This document shows, piece by piece, positions 36,701 to 55,662 of a DNA stretch of 64,000 nt (position 1 is its first letter; each line of letters starts with the position of its first letter). The stretch is from Eriocheir sinensis. Its lineage: Eukaryota; Arthropoda; Malacostraca; Decapoda; Varunidae. The translations under genes and the position numbers were made by a program. The notes below the pieces were generated by a model that did not search any database, was not told the DNA's origin, and was given only the letters and a program-made list of their open reading frames with translations. The stretch spans positions 7,205,614-7,269,613 of the forward strand of contig NC_066522.1 in NCBI RefSeq assembly GCF_024679095.1, in the 5' to 3' direction.

Positions 36701-39700
36701 GGGTTGAAACACAAATACTTGGACGTTGTGGTAATGGATAATGCTCGGCCCTTTTGGAGAGAAGTTGCATATGTTGATGCTATCATCACTGATCGTAAGT
36801 TCTTTCCACTGTTTCTAATATGCAATAATTCTCTTTGCCTCTTAATTAATTTATGTGGTGGTGCACATTGTCCTTAGTGTGTTTGGAAGCATAATGAAAG
36901 AAGAAATTAGTTATGATTGTTAAGCTGAAGTCCAGTTTAATTATAGTCAGTCGCAGCGCCTGAGTCTGAGGTGCAAATTATTGTGCTCTGGTAACCTGGT
37001 GTCACACATTGTGTCCGACTTCATGGATATGTGAAAACCTACACATAAGAAAAGCTGTCAGTATTGATAATATGCAGGCAGCAATTAGAAATATCATCAG
37101 TTATAGTTGATTTTGAGTTTCAAATCATTAATACTGTTGCTGAGAGCTGTTTTGTTAATATATAATGTCGCTGATTATAATCATTATGGTGCTGCCCTTT
37201 GTGGGGAAAAGTATAACTAAACAGCTGTCTACAGCACCATTAATAATTTCAAATACAAAATCAACTATTTTGACGGTATTCGTCTTCCAATCCACCTTGG
37301 ACTTTATTCTTTCATCTATCGGTAAATATTAATGAATAAAGGATGCTCAGATAGCCACTTAATGGTTACCTTCAAAATATATGGTCTGAATCTCCGTAAA
37401 GTATGTGATCCTGTACACACCTCAACAATTTTAGAATTGCAAATCTTATCCAATAAATAACAAATCTTCAAAACGGGTCTGGTGATTTGAGGGCTGAGTG
37501 TTTTTAGATATTATTTTTTTAGTGGTTTATTTATTTACTTATTTATAGTAAGTATAATGACTTTGTGTTCTGCAGCTCCCTATGGTATCCGTGAGTCAAC
37601 AGAGCGTGTCGGGACCCTGAAGGAATCTAAGAGCAGTGAAGATGAGGCCAAACAGCTGTCCTCCTCCCACCACTTTCCCTCAAAAATCACATACAGTCTT
37701 TCTGATATCTACAGAGACTTGATCAATTTTGCCGTGTGCCATCTTGCAGTGGGTGGTCGGCTAGTGTTTTGGCTTCCAGTGTTCAGGTCAGTGTCATGGT
37801 TTGTCATTCATCTGTTCTGTCACCAGAAGTTTTTGTCACATACCATATTTACTTGTATAAAACTTAATTATTTTTATTCACCTTTTTGCTCTTTGCCGGA
37901 GCTCAGTTTCTCACCAATGATGCTGTAGATTTTTCAACAGATAATTTCCTTACGTGAAGAAAAATAGTTTTTTTCTTATTTCATAAAAGGGGTTCACTTT
38001 TACATGAGATCTACTATTAGATGAGTACATTTATGGCAAGGAAGCTGCCTGTATAATTCTATTGTTTTCACTCTTGGATAAATTGAGAGGACAAGTTTGG
38101 TTTTGAATTACAGTACAGATTGTTCTGACTTCTTCCTTTGTATAATTTATATATTCCTTTTGCTTCAAGGGAAGACTATGATGAAAGTCACATACCGAGT
38201 CACCCGTGTTTAGAATTAGCACATAACTGTGAACAAGTCCTGACGGTGCACTCAAGCAGACGCCTTGTGACACTCATCAAAACTAGGCATCCAGAGGTAG
38301 GTAATGACAAAACTGAATGCACTTGAGAGAATATTTCTTAAAGAAATAGATAATAGTTTTTCCAACAACTGTACTTCATCTTTCCCACCTTTTCATAATC
38401 TACTGTGAAACCAAATTGTCGAGTCCGTTTGGGCGGAGGCTCCCGTGGGTCCATTTCTCCCCTCTGTTCTGCTACACAGTCCCAACACCTATCTCTTCCT
38501 TTCATATGTAAGGTAAAGGTACTGTGTGGTAGAGCAGAGGGGAGAAATGGACCCGCGGGAGCCTCCGCCCAAACGGACTCGAGAATTTGGTTGGACTGTA
38601 GATGGCAATGCAACCATCAACTCTATTTCTAAAGTTAAACTCTTCACTCAAATTTTCTCTTAAAATTCAACTCTAGATGATTTGGGACATATTCCTCTCA
38701 CTCATCCTCCTCTGATTTTTTTATGGCTGATATTAAAATTCATAATAATAATGGTTTCTATGTTCTGTTTGGCATAAATCCTCAGAAGACTTTTGGTTCT
38801 GGTGAAGTTTCTTATATAGTGCTTAAAACTGCTTCTTTGTTTACACCCTGCCTGGTGGAACCTGTTTGCCTGATTTATCAACATCTATCTTTCTTTTATG
38901 CTAGAAGAATGATCACATACATCTTGTGCATAAGACAAGTGACTACTCAAACCCTTCAAACTACTATTAGTCTATTGCTTCACTAACTGATTCTCGGTAA
39001 TTGTCTCTCGGATTTTTCAGTGAAATGTTTGCTGTTGCCTTAGACATTTCAAAAGCTTTCAATAGAGTCTGCACAGATCTTTTGATTTCTTAACTATCCT
39101 CCTACAGATTTGATCCCTCTCTCTGCACTTTCATCAGTTTCCTTTCTGGCTGATCTGTTTTTGTTATAGTGGACAGTCATTGTTTTGCTTTAAAACCTAC
39201 AAACAGTAGTGAGTTAGAGGGCTTGATTCTGTCACCCACTCTATTTATTAATGATCATTCCACAAGTGTCTGCCTATTCATTCATATGCTAATGACTTAA
39301 CTCTGACCTGGCTATTATTTTAGATTGGGACCTCAAAAACTATTTCTCCAACTGAAAACTTGGCACAACCTACCAGACATGTATCCCCTGTTCCTTGATA
39401 AATCACAGTTGTCCTTCACTTCTCGTTCTCGGTCTCTTATTAATTCAAAATCTCGACTGGAGATCATATTTAATTTCTTGCTAAATTAGCTTCCTCAAGA
39501 TTAGACATTTGTATTGTCACCACCAATTCTTTTCCCTTCCCAGGTGCAAACTAAATAAAAGTGCCTTGTTTGCCCATGTATGGCATATGCATCCCATGTA
39601 TTGGGGACTTCACCTTTTTTTCTCTCTCTGGACAAGGTTGAGTCAAAAACCATTCACCTCATAAACCTCTTCTTTTACCAACTGCCCTCTAACCTTTAAA

Positions 39701-40405
39701 TTAGCAGTTGCTTCCCTTCCCCATCTTTGTCATGTCATGGCAACTGCTCTACTGAAATTGCTCACTGCAGACCTCCACCCCTTCTTCAGCCTCAAAGCAC
39801 ACAACTTTCTACTCTAGCTCATCCCTATACTGACCAACTTCCTAATGCAGTGGTTTACCTTAAGTTTAATTTTTCATCCCTCTTACTGGGAAATCTTGGA
39901 ACAACTTTCCTTTGTCTATATTTCCACCTTCCTACAACTTGACTGCTTTTGAGAGGCGAGTATCAAGACACCTTTTGAACCTAATATGGGTATGGTGCTT
40001 GTGTAGTTTTATGGTCTTAGCTACCTAGCTCAGGAGAATTCTTTGAGCACTTTTATTAATTAAGTGGATGAATATCACGTGTGTTTCCATTGGAATGATT
40101 TATTTTATTTTAAGGCTGGAGAGATTACCAAGAGTCTAGTTACTGACTTGACTGCAAAGTTCCGAGACAAGTTCTTCCAAGCAACACTTCTGACCAAGGA
40201 AGAGCGAGCCTCCATGAAGAGCCTGTTTCCACGAGACAAGCGGGGGCAAGGCTTGGGGTACCGCCTCGAAGATGGTAAAAGTAGGTCAAAGGTTATTAAG
40301 ATGGATGGAGTTTTGGATAGTGAATCTTCAGGTGTAATTGAAGAACAGTATTCAGAGGCATTAAGCACTGTAGAAAATATGCAGGGATATGCAGGTGAGA
40401 ATTAA
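27743..40405 (+). CDS. TRMT11: tRNA (guanine(10)-N2)-methyltransferase TRMT11, 11 exons
   Basis: Catalytic subunit that, with TRMT112, makes m2G at position 10 of tRNAs using S-adenosylmethionine. Exons: 27743-27817, 28188-28253, 28715-28803, 29675-29831, 30461-30577, 31478-31652, 36239-36342, 36653-36794, 37576-37786, 38170-38296, 40115-40405; joined protein 517 aa. The N-terminal half carries the THUMP-type RNA-binding region (KYLLWCANEHIEFRIPEIKS near the start). The Rossmann motif is DPFVGTG (221-227). The catalytic DPPYGIRES begins at 308 and its first Pro codon is split between exons 8 and 9. Exon 10 has the conserved HPCLELAHNCEQ. The exon-7 acceptor at 36237 rather than 36229 is required for frame. 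It is about 50 residues longer than human (463), because of a Ser/Glu-rich tail. The start follows homology; an upstream in-frame ATG exists at 27635 but reads through intron-like sequence. Confidence 0.94.
29253..29478. mobile_element. TA-flanked snapback (palindromic) MITE, copy 1, in TRMT11 intron 3
   Basis: An almost full-length palindrome. The ends TAGTTAAACC and GGTTTGACTA lie between TA dinucleotides (29251-29252, 29479-29480). The arms share GGGCGTTCGATTCTG and TGTGTGGCAGAGCAG-type blocks around a short centre with CATATG. The TA target suggests a Tc1/mariner-type or pogo source. A second member is at 38403-38598. Confidence 0.65.
29832..30460. other. TRMT11 intron 4
   Basis: AT-rich, with no repeat or frame of note. 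Confidence 0.5.
30578..31477. other. TRMT11 intron 5
   Basis: AT-rich, with no coding frame. No element boundaries seen. Confidence 0.5.
32119..32837. mobile_element. MITE with long GCGAG-rich terminal inverted repeats, Harbinger-like
   Basis: Left end GGCCGTGGCCACACAAGGAG, then GCGAGAAAGCGAGCGAGAGC-type repetition. The right end is its inverse (GGCCGCGGCCACACAGGGAG on the other strand, then the same GCGAG tract). TIR length is about 55 bp. Flanks are TTA on the left and TTT on the right, so a 3-bp duplication is possible but imperfect. It lies in TRMT11 intron 6. No transposase is present; Arg/Glu-rich and Ser/Arg-rich frames over the ends are artefacts. Confidence 0.6.
33153..33785 (-). 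mobile_element. piggyBac-type internally deleted element (633 bp)
   Basis: Perfect TTAA flanks and inverted ends (CCCCTTCAGCACC left, GGTGCTGAAGGGG right). It carries the reverse-strand open frame 33178-33741 described next. It is a non-autonomous derivative in which the transposase is cut to its N-terminus and joined to the other terminal repeat. Confidence 0.8.
33178..33741 (-). pseudogene. piggyBac transposase N-terminal remnant
   Basis: The 187-codon frame ends with an acidic Ser/Asp/Glu stretch (SESGSEYLPGASTEE and following) and then GWRLMSDPFSDTRPDP. This matches the acidic leader and the W-DPFSD-RP-P segment that precede the catalytic core of PGBD-type transposases. The DDD catalytic core and the C-terminal Cys-rich domain are absent. 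The first 100 codons have no clear family match, so the true start is probably further in. Confidence 0.7.
34134..34877 (+). CDS. Transposon-type ORF, 247 codons, in TRMT11 intron 6
   Basis: A long frame with natural codon composition on the same strand as TRMT11. Visible features: an early CxxC pair in KYLCFLCMWDSR, a KDWP stretch, PPLHIKLGLIKQFTKAL, a His-rich NMSIKMHYLFPHMD and SVEQGERFHWDMKEM near the C-terminus, then WTLKRD. I recall highly similar multicopy 'uncharacterized' proteins across arthropod genomes, where they appear to be element-encoded; the enzymatic class is not known to me. A TTTTGTTGGGACAG just before codon 5 looks like a splice acceptor, so this may be the last exon of an element gene rather than a complete ORF. 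No disabling mutation is visible. Confidence 0.6.
   Translation: MLGQQSGFTKYLCFLCMWDSRDKAQHYTKKDWPVREELVPCRARNVINNPLVDRDRILFPPLHIKLGLIKQFTKALDKDGGCFTYLCHAFPGLTMEKLKAGIFDGPQLRQLIRDPEFENSMKEVELEVWKAFVLVVKNFIGNKKARNYAELVTNMLTAFRNLGCNMSIKMHYLFPHMDRFPENLGSMSVEQGERFHWDMKEMETRCHGRWDAVTMADYCWTLKRDIPTTEHSRSSKKQVHALNFEQC
34996..35528. mobile_element. piggyBac-like MITE, family A, copy 1
   Basis: Left end TTAACCCTTTCATGCACC; right end GGTGCGTGAAAGGGTTAC, where the flanking TTAA has mutated to TTAC. A second copy of the same element lies inverted at 46278-46815, sharing internal blocks such as GGGGCTCCCTAGGGGGCCTC. It has no coding capacity. Located in TRMT11 intron 6. Confidence 0.75.
35529..36238. other. 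Distal part of TRMT11 intron 6
   Basis: AT-rich, with a T-run followed by C (35731-35750). Otherwise nothing recognised. Confidence 0.5.
36795..37575. other. TRMT11 intron 8
   Basis: AT-rich. A short hairpin with ATGGTGCTG / CAGCACCAT arms occurs around 37187-37243. No gene. Confidence 0.5.
38403..38598. mobile_element. TA-flanked snapback MITE, copy 2, in TRMT11 intron 10
   Basis: Ends CTGTGAAACCAAATT and AATTTGGTTGGACTG between TA dinucleotides (38401-38402 and 38599-38600). The arms include GAGTCCGTTTGGGCGGAGGC and its inverse. It shares the CACAGTCCCAACACCTATC core with the copy at 29253-29478. Confidence 0.7.
38640..40010 (+). pseudogene. Degenerate Jockey-type non-LTR reverse transcriptase
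   Basis: Conceptual reading with several stops gives ALDISKAF (reverse transcriptase block A) near 39035-39060, PSLCTFISF near 39115-39140, a decayed SPTLF/IND region near 39230-39260, and LSTLAHPYTDQLPNA near 39810-39850. This order matches a Jockey-like ORF2. The catalytic block and many codons are destroyed. It occupies most of TRMT11 intron 10. Confidence 0.65.
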
Positions 40406-41596
40406 TTAGGTAGATGAGTCTTGAAAAAAATATTTATGGAATTGCCTGAATAACTGATTTTATAGAACAATGAATTTTTTATTTTATAGAAGTAAATATT
40501 TTATACATTTTAACACAGTTGACTACTGAGAAGTTGGTTTGTCCTGCTTGCAAACTTGCAATTATGTAATAAAACCAGTGGATTTAGTTCACTTGTCTAT
40601 CTCTTGGTTCACCAACATGTGGTCAAGGGGCATCCATGGAGTACTCAAAACTTACTAGCTGAAGAGTGACAGGTAACAATCATGAGCCTGGACAGTGTTG
40701 ATTGGTTGTGATGTTCCTTTGTTACTCTAATGGTGCACCTGTTCTCATGAGGGTCCAGTGATCAGCAGTAATGCCTGTGTCTGGAGAATACCTATAGTTG
40801 TCTTCACTTGACTGTCAGTTTGTCATCAAGGGTGTCCCGGTCAATGAACAACGTTGATGGAAGCCTTCATTTTTGGAGGTCTCTTCCATTGATGAGTATA
40901 TAATTTTGCCCAGGTTTAATTACATCCTGAACTTTATCTCTTTAATGACAATGTATGCTCCTAAGTAAACCTGAGAGGTGCACTGGAATAGGGATATTGG
41001 GATTGGTTTTCATTAGACAAAGTACATTTTACACACACACACAAAAAAAATCCTGTGTATGCTTATTTTTAATGTTGCAATCATAGTTACTGTTAACAGA
41101 GTATATGGGCAATCATCAGACACTTTGCAGTGGTTTGAGATAAGTCTGTTGTCTGTAGACAAACCTTGGACCCCACATTTACTAATGAGAATTGTGTTCC
41201 TGCTAACAGCAAGTAAATGCATTATCTGCTGATGATCCTACAATTTGTGTGACAGAGCTAAGAAGGCAATTCCCTATCATAACATCTTCCTGGTTAGTCT
41301 CTTTTCTATCATTACACTCCTTGGGGATTCACATGCAGTTATGGGTATGGCAAGACCAAAGATCCAATATGATATTCTCATTAAAATATAGCATATTTTT
41401 TTTATTATTTATTGTTTAACAAACACTAAAGCAAGTAAATTAATGAACCTGCAGTACCAAGGAAAATATATCTTGAAGACCTCCTGCTCATGATGTACAA
41501 AGTAAAAAGATAAGAATTGGACAACTATTAGAAGTCCATACATATGTCTAGTTCACATATAAAACTAAGCTGCTGAAATTATTATTTAAAAATAAT
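40406..41596. other. Convergent intergenic region between TRMT11 and PSMC6
   Basis: The 1.2-kb tail-to-tail spacer contains AATAAA near 40567 for TRMT11. On the reverse strand, T/A-rich sequence near 41395-41420 could serve PSMC6 3' processing. No other gene is seen. Confidence 0.5.
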
Positions 41597-50364
<8,768 letters not shown>

Positions 50365-50605
50365 GGCTCCAAAACAATGCCGCGCACCCTCGACTTGCCC
50401 GATGAAGACATAATACTCAGGCCTTGTTTTTTGCTACATTACTGCATTTCTAGTCATGTTTCTATATATTGTTGTTGGTTTAAGGTGGATATAGGTTGGA
50501 TTATACTAGTGTGGTTTCTTTCAACTTTGTTCAGTATTTATGAAGTCGATGATTTACCCCAATATTTGCATTAATTTATTTAGTAGTCAGCTGATAAAAA
50601 GCAAG

Positions 50606-50660
50606 GGTCCCACAGCCTAACTACCTCCCTAAAGCACTCAAGAAGAAAGAAGAAGGTTTT
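50606..50660 (+). repeat. Retrotransposon 3' UTR fragment, inverse of 49930-49990
   Basis: GTCCCACAGCCTAACTACCT and an AAGAAGAAAGAAGAAGG tract match the other copy in opposite orientation. A (CT)n run follows at 50684-50718. Confidence 0.5.
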
Positions 50661-50681
50661 GAAATAAAAAAAAAAGCTGTA

Positions 50682-50683
<2 letters not shown>

Positions 50684-50718
<35 letters not shown>
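50684..50718. repeat. (CT)n microsatellite
   Basis: About 17 CT dinucleotides upstream of PSMC6. Confidence 0.9.
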
Positions 50719-50721
<3 letters not shown>

Positions 50722-50884
50722 TCCTATAGCACTGGATTAATAAAGGAAACTACGGTAGTACTCTTAGTCATTCTCACTATTGCCTACTACATTATCTTCT
50801 TACCACGGAAATCAATATAAACTTTAGCTTTTATTACTTTTTGTCGCTAACTCTACGGATTGACTATACCAGTTCACACAATCT

Positions 50885-51135
50885 TTGGTCCTCATAAGGG
50901 TGATCAATCTGACTCAAGGCTGGGAAATCTCTTAACTGACTCTTGGTCATCCTCTCTTAGCTGTTTCGGTTAAACTTTCTCAGTTGCGCCAGACATATCG
51001 AAAGCTTTCGAAAGAGTCTGGCACAAGTCTTTGCTTTCTAAACTGCCCTCATTCGGATTCTATCCCTCTCTCTGTTCCTTTATCTCCAGTTTCCTTTCTT
51101 GGTTCTGCTGTGTCGGTGTTTTCAGACGCTTCCGG
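50885..51135 (+). pseudogene. Jockey-type reverse transcriptase fragment
   Basis: The reading APDISKAFERVWHKSLLSKL, then PSLCSFISSFLS, corresponds to RT blocks also seen in the decayed copy at 38640-40010. It breaks off after about 80 codons. Confidence 0.6.
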
Positions 51136-51600
51136 CTCTCACATCAACAATTTCCAAAGGCCAAAGGGTTCATGGTATAGAAAAATGATCAGACTATCAC
51201 CAAGGAGTAGACTCCCCCTGAAAATGCTCTTGTCAAGTATGTGTGCTTGGGCGCCGAAATGTTTAAGAATAATATGGCCCAGGGATCAGTCGGGGAAACT
51301 AACAGACACTGAGTGGAGAAACAGACAGCCTGCTCAATGTCGTCATTTGCGTTTCATTGGTGTACAAATTTGTGTCGATCCGTTCCTGTTAAATCTCCTT
51401 TCCTTAACACTCCTTGAGACATAATTCTGTGATGAGAGAAACACACATAAAAAAATAAATGAGGGAGTAAAAAAAAAAAGCTTAACGAGCCCACAGTAGT
51501 TAAGGATTCCGTGGTGTTCCAATTTTTTTTAGAGTAGCCTAACTCATGAATATTACCTTCGAATTTGATCATGAAAGAAGTGATAGATGATATTGTTTTT

Positions 51601-52060
51601 GGGTCTTTCCGGTTATACGAACTATCGACTTTTTTTTTTTTTTTTGCATTTTTCCAATGTATTTTTAACATTGTTTTTGGAGAAATGGATAGATAAAAAG
51701 TTATTCAACTTTAAAGTTACTTATTTCCTATGCATTACTGAAGAAATGCAAACTTTTATTTTTCCTTTCTTTTATCAAATGTAAGACATACATTCTTTGA
51801 TGGTTAGGTTAGGTTAGTTTAGGTTAGGTTAGGTTAGGTTAGGTTAGGTTAGCTGATTTTTGACCTGAAAGAGAGGAAAAATGAAAGTTAGCATTTCTTC
51901 AGTATTACATAGGGAATAAATAACTTTAAAGTTGAATAACTTTTTACCTATTGGTTTCTCCAAAAAAAAAATTGTCATTTTAGGATTCTACGGAAAAAAA
52001 TACATTGAAAAAATGTAAAAATACCCAAAAAATCGATAGTTCGTATAACCGGAAAGATCC
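51601..52060. mobile_element. 460-bp foldback element carrying a TTAGG telomere-repeat core
   Basis: The arms run inward from GGGTCTTTCCGGTTATACGA (left) and the inverted GGATCTTTCCGGTTATACGA (right). They continue as a long imperfect inverted repeat that includes AGTTATTCAACTTTAAAGTT and its inverse. The element is flanked by a perfect direct octamer TTGTTTTT (51593-51600 and 52061-52068). Between the arms lies the array at 51802-51852. An 8-bp duplication fits hAT, P or Merlin groups; the GG start favours the last two, but no transposase is present. Confidence 0.75.
51802..51852. repeat. Interstitial telomeric repeat (TTAGG)n
   Basis: About ten GGTTA/TTAGG pentamers with one variant (TTAGTTTAGG). 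TTAGG is the standard telomere unit of most arthropods including crustaceans. Confidence 0.9.
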
Positions 52061-52375
52061 TTGTTTTTCTTTGGTGGTAGTTGAAAGCAAGCAAACATAA
52101 TCAAATGATCTGCCAGGAGAGAAATAAAGTTGAAGTTTGTTTACATCCTTTTATTTATAGTCCTTACGCAAAGCACCACTCGTGAGTTTTCCGCCGCCGA
52201 GGGAGGTGTCTGTTGGCTTGAATTTAAGGAGGAAAACGTTATATTGTCGCTATTTAGTGTTTTGCAACGTATCAGAGTGCTTCATGACGCTATATAGATA
52301 CTTACGCGTCCATGTGCTAGTTGAAACCTGCTTGAAAGTAGAGTGAAAAACAAGAGTGTTGTTCCCCAAGGCGAG

Positions 52376-52765
52376 GCTAGTGAAGAACCACCACGGAAGC
52401 TTCGAGCAATTAATGCTTCACTTCATCACGACTCGGCAAAGTGAGTATATTAGTGGTCAACATTTATTATTTGCTGTGGTAAAGGGGAAAATAAATTGGC
52501 CTAAATGTTAATGGAATGGAGCCAAGTGAAGAACCATCAGGGAAATCTTCGAACAACGCTTCACTTTAATACAAAACGGCAGAGTGAGTAAATTAGTGCT
52601 TAACATTCAGTATTTGTAAGAACATTGGGGAAACTACTATAAGTCTGTCTAAATGTAAATGTAATGGAACCAAGTTAAGAACCACCACGAAGGATTCAGC
52701 CATTGCTTCACTTCATCACGAAACGACAGTGAGTCCTTTAGTGCTTAACAATCATCATTTTTTTT
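52376..52765 (+). repeat. Three-copy degenerate tandem repeat with donor-like GTGAGT in each unit
   Basis: Copies start near 52376, 52521 and 52671 with the pattern AAGTGAAGAACCACCACGGA..., GCTTCACTTCATCACGA..., CGGCA. Each reaches GTGAGT (52441, 52584, 52729) and is followed by TTAGTG-TTAACATT. Unit spacing is about 145-150 bp. No open frame is shared. Confidence 0.65.
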
Positions 52766-53715
52766 TGTAGTAATGGCGAAGATCACTGAAGCTGAATGCA
52801 AATGGAATGGAGATGGAAATCTGTGTGGCGTTAGGGTGTATCTTTTGTCCTCACCTGACAGTTGAGCGATGGAATGGCAGTGTGTTCCTACTGGTGCTTC
52901 AGTGGTGTTACTTGTTACCATATTCATGGTGGTGGTTTGGGCTTAATGGAAATTAGGAATAGTATTCATCCTTGTTTTGGAGTTTCAGTAGGGGGATGAG
53001 TAATTATATTATTTCCGGAAGTCTTTTTTATTATTTTAATTAAGTAGGTAAATGTGGAATTCATGAACTTTATTTGTTATGAGAGGAAAAGGAAAAGTTA
53101 GTCTATTTCCATAAAAAATGTGTGCTGAACCAAACTAACAAACATTAAAGAAAGAAAAGCACAGTAGGCTACATAAATATTAGTAGCATAGTTAGTATGT
53201 TTATCTGAGTATATGCTGAAATAACAAATTTACTCTGTTATGCGAAGAGAGTAAAAAGTACGACAGAAAAAAAGTGTCGAACTAAACGAGGCCACCTCCA
53301 TCAAAACAAATATTTTACGCTACCACGACTGGGACAGTTAATAGCCTAGTATTTTATTTTCATTTTCGTATATATGTGTTAAAATAAAGTACGTAAAGCG
53401 AATAAGGGAATAACTGAGGTGACAGGAAAAAAAAAAAAAATGACACTTTACGAGACAGGGTTCTTCTTTACAATAAGTCCGTGTCTCATACAATAACGAA
53501 AAGCACATATCATGTAGGAAACTCGGTGGTCTGCCGCAAACGTACAAGTCTTAGAGGGGCCGTCTAGTATGGCTGTAATAGCTCCGAGAATGTAGCGAGT
53601 CTCGAAATTTTCTCCTAAGTCCATTGTTGTCCACTCGCGAAGGTAGATGTGGCACTGCGTATTGTTAGTTCGTGACTGCGTGAAGATCAACTATTATTTT
53701 TGGTTTTATATTTGA

Positions 53716-53950
53716 ATGTTTGTGTGTACAAAGAACCCTCAAACCCTCTTATATAAACCTCAAACATACCGATCTGCATCAGACACACGTCAGTCCTCGT
53801 TGACAACCGACTTGGTCGGCTTGGCTACGGTCGGCCGGTGGAGTCGGTCTGTCGGCACCCTGCTCCGGGCCGCCATTGGCAAAGGCCCGTGCTTCCCCCC
53901 CTATAAGGAGGGAGCAATCTTTGGAGGAGGAGGACGATTTGCATTGGTGT
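53716..53950. other. GC-rich patch of unknown nature
   Basis: A GTCGGCCGGTGGAGTCGGTC-type stretch near 53830. The open frames across it (about 60-107 codons) show no motif and overlap on both strands. Confidence 0.3.
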
Positions 53951-55662
53951 ACCATACAAGCACAAGACAAACTTGTATCAAACAGTATATTCAGATCATA
54001 CTCGATTATATTAGAGATCAGTGTTTCAAATACCTATAATTCATCTCATTGCAGGTACATAAAATGACATCTGGCTCTGCAAGTACCAATACATAAGGAA
54101 TTTTGATAATTTTTTGCATGTAAATAACATGGGTAAGATTCAAAATGGCCTAGTGGCAACTCAATCAACAGGTAGAGAAGGAGATGGTAATATGGATCAC
54201 TTTTTTATTTTATTTCAGGCGAAAACACCGATTTTAAATGGAAAAATTGCATCAACAACCATCATAATTATTGGCAAATCTTATCCTCTTAACACATTCA
54301 GAGTTATAGTGAAAAAAAACTAAATCATTCAAATGCTACAGCTTTTTATTCAAGAAGATCAATAAAAGTGGGTCGTGGAAAGTTGGTTGGTAATATGGAA
54401 CAAGTGGGGTGGTAAGATGAAACAATTCAGAAAATAACAAAATAATATATTCCTTTTTTGTGAATACATAAATAAAACTTTAACAGTGAAAAGGGAAGTT
54501 TAAGAACAGAAGTCACATATGGAAAAATCAGTTTCACAGCCACTACAGAAGACATGAGCCCGTCCCCGGCACACCACACACTGAACCCGTAGTTCTCCTC
54601 ATTTGGACTTTGTTTTTTTTTAACAAAAAAGGCATTCTGCATCATCGCTTCCGGGATTTGCCTCTCACAATTTCTCCAGCGAACTTCCAGAAGACAGAAT
54701 AATTATCTCCTTTACTTGAACATTCATCCTCATCTTTTGTCTTTTTGAAAAAAAAAAAAAAAAAAAACCGCACCTCTCTTCTTTCCTGAGTAGGTTTGTT
54801 TGACTCCATGCTGTTTCCCGATGCATATTTCTCTTCTTACTTTTACCTTTGGATGCTATTTCTTGAGCAGATGCTTTCTTCTGGCCAGCTGCACCTGACT
54901 TACTTCATATGAGGTCTTAAAGCCTCCTTGCATGGAGAGGAAGTCAAAAGAGATGGTTTCACAGCTTTCCGACCTCTATTTTGACATCTTATTTGCCTCA
55001 GGAACTGGAGATATGATGTGTGGGAGGTAAACCCTGGAGATATGGAATGGGGCTAAAATGGAATATGTTGTTCCATATTACCACCCAACGGCATGTTCAT
55101 ACTTAGTTCGCAGAAATTTTAAACTAAGCTTTTTTTTCAGAAATAACTAACTACCGTACGTTATTTTAATAAGTGATCATATGACTAATCAACACACTAT
55201 ATATCAGAGTCCATATTTATTAATCTATATAGGATAACAAGTTTTGAATCTTACCTAAAAAAAAGTTTCACTGGGCAAGAATTAAATAATTGCCCCTGAG
55301 GGCGCCTCACCTCGAGAGAGTGACTTCAGAAGCACTTTGGTGGCCTATCGGGAACGAATGTTATGTATAAATTCAGTTAGCAATAGAGAGCAGCACGTAG
55401 TTTCTGAGAAATGGCCTGTTTCATATCACCACCCTGTTCCATATTCCCACCTCCTCTCCTATTATTTACTATGTCATGTTATTTAGAATATTAATCCTTA
55501 TTTACATGCAATAATTATCACAATACCCTTTATTTGCACTTGCAAAGCCAGATGTCTTCTAATGTACCTGAAATGAGATGAAGTATAGGAATTTGAAAGG
55601 CCATTGATCGTTCGAGTAAGATTTGCCTGTATTGTTTGATACAAGCTTGTCCTTTCGTATGC
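53951..55662 (-). mobile_element. Long-inverted-repeat element with Cys-rich transposase relic
   Basis: The left arm, from about 53951 (ACTTGTATCAAACAGTAT at 53970), matches in inverse the right arm ending about 55662 (ATTGTTTGATACAAGC). Matching continues through CTCATTGCAGGTACAT / CTCATTTCAGGTACAT and GACATCTGGCT-TGCAAGT for about 280 bp. Between the arms, the reverse strand at 54520-54660 reads, with frame changes, RVQCVVCRGRAHVFCSGC and a DFSICDFC stretch, a zinc-binding cluster like those at transposase C-termini. Outer limits are approximate and no clear target duplication was found. Confidence 0.55.
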
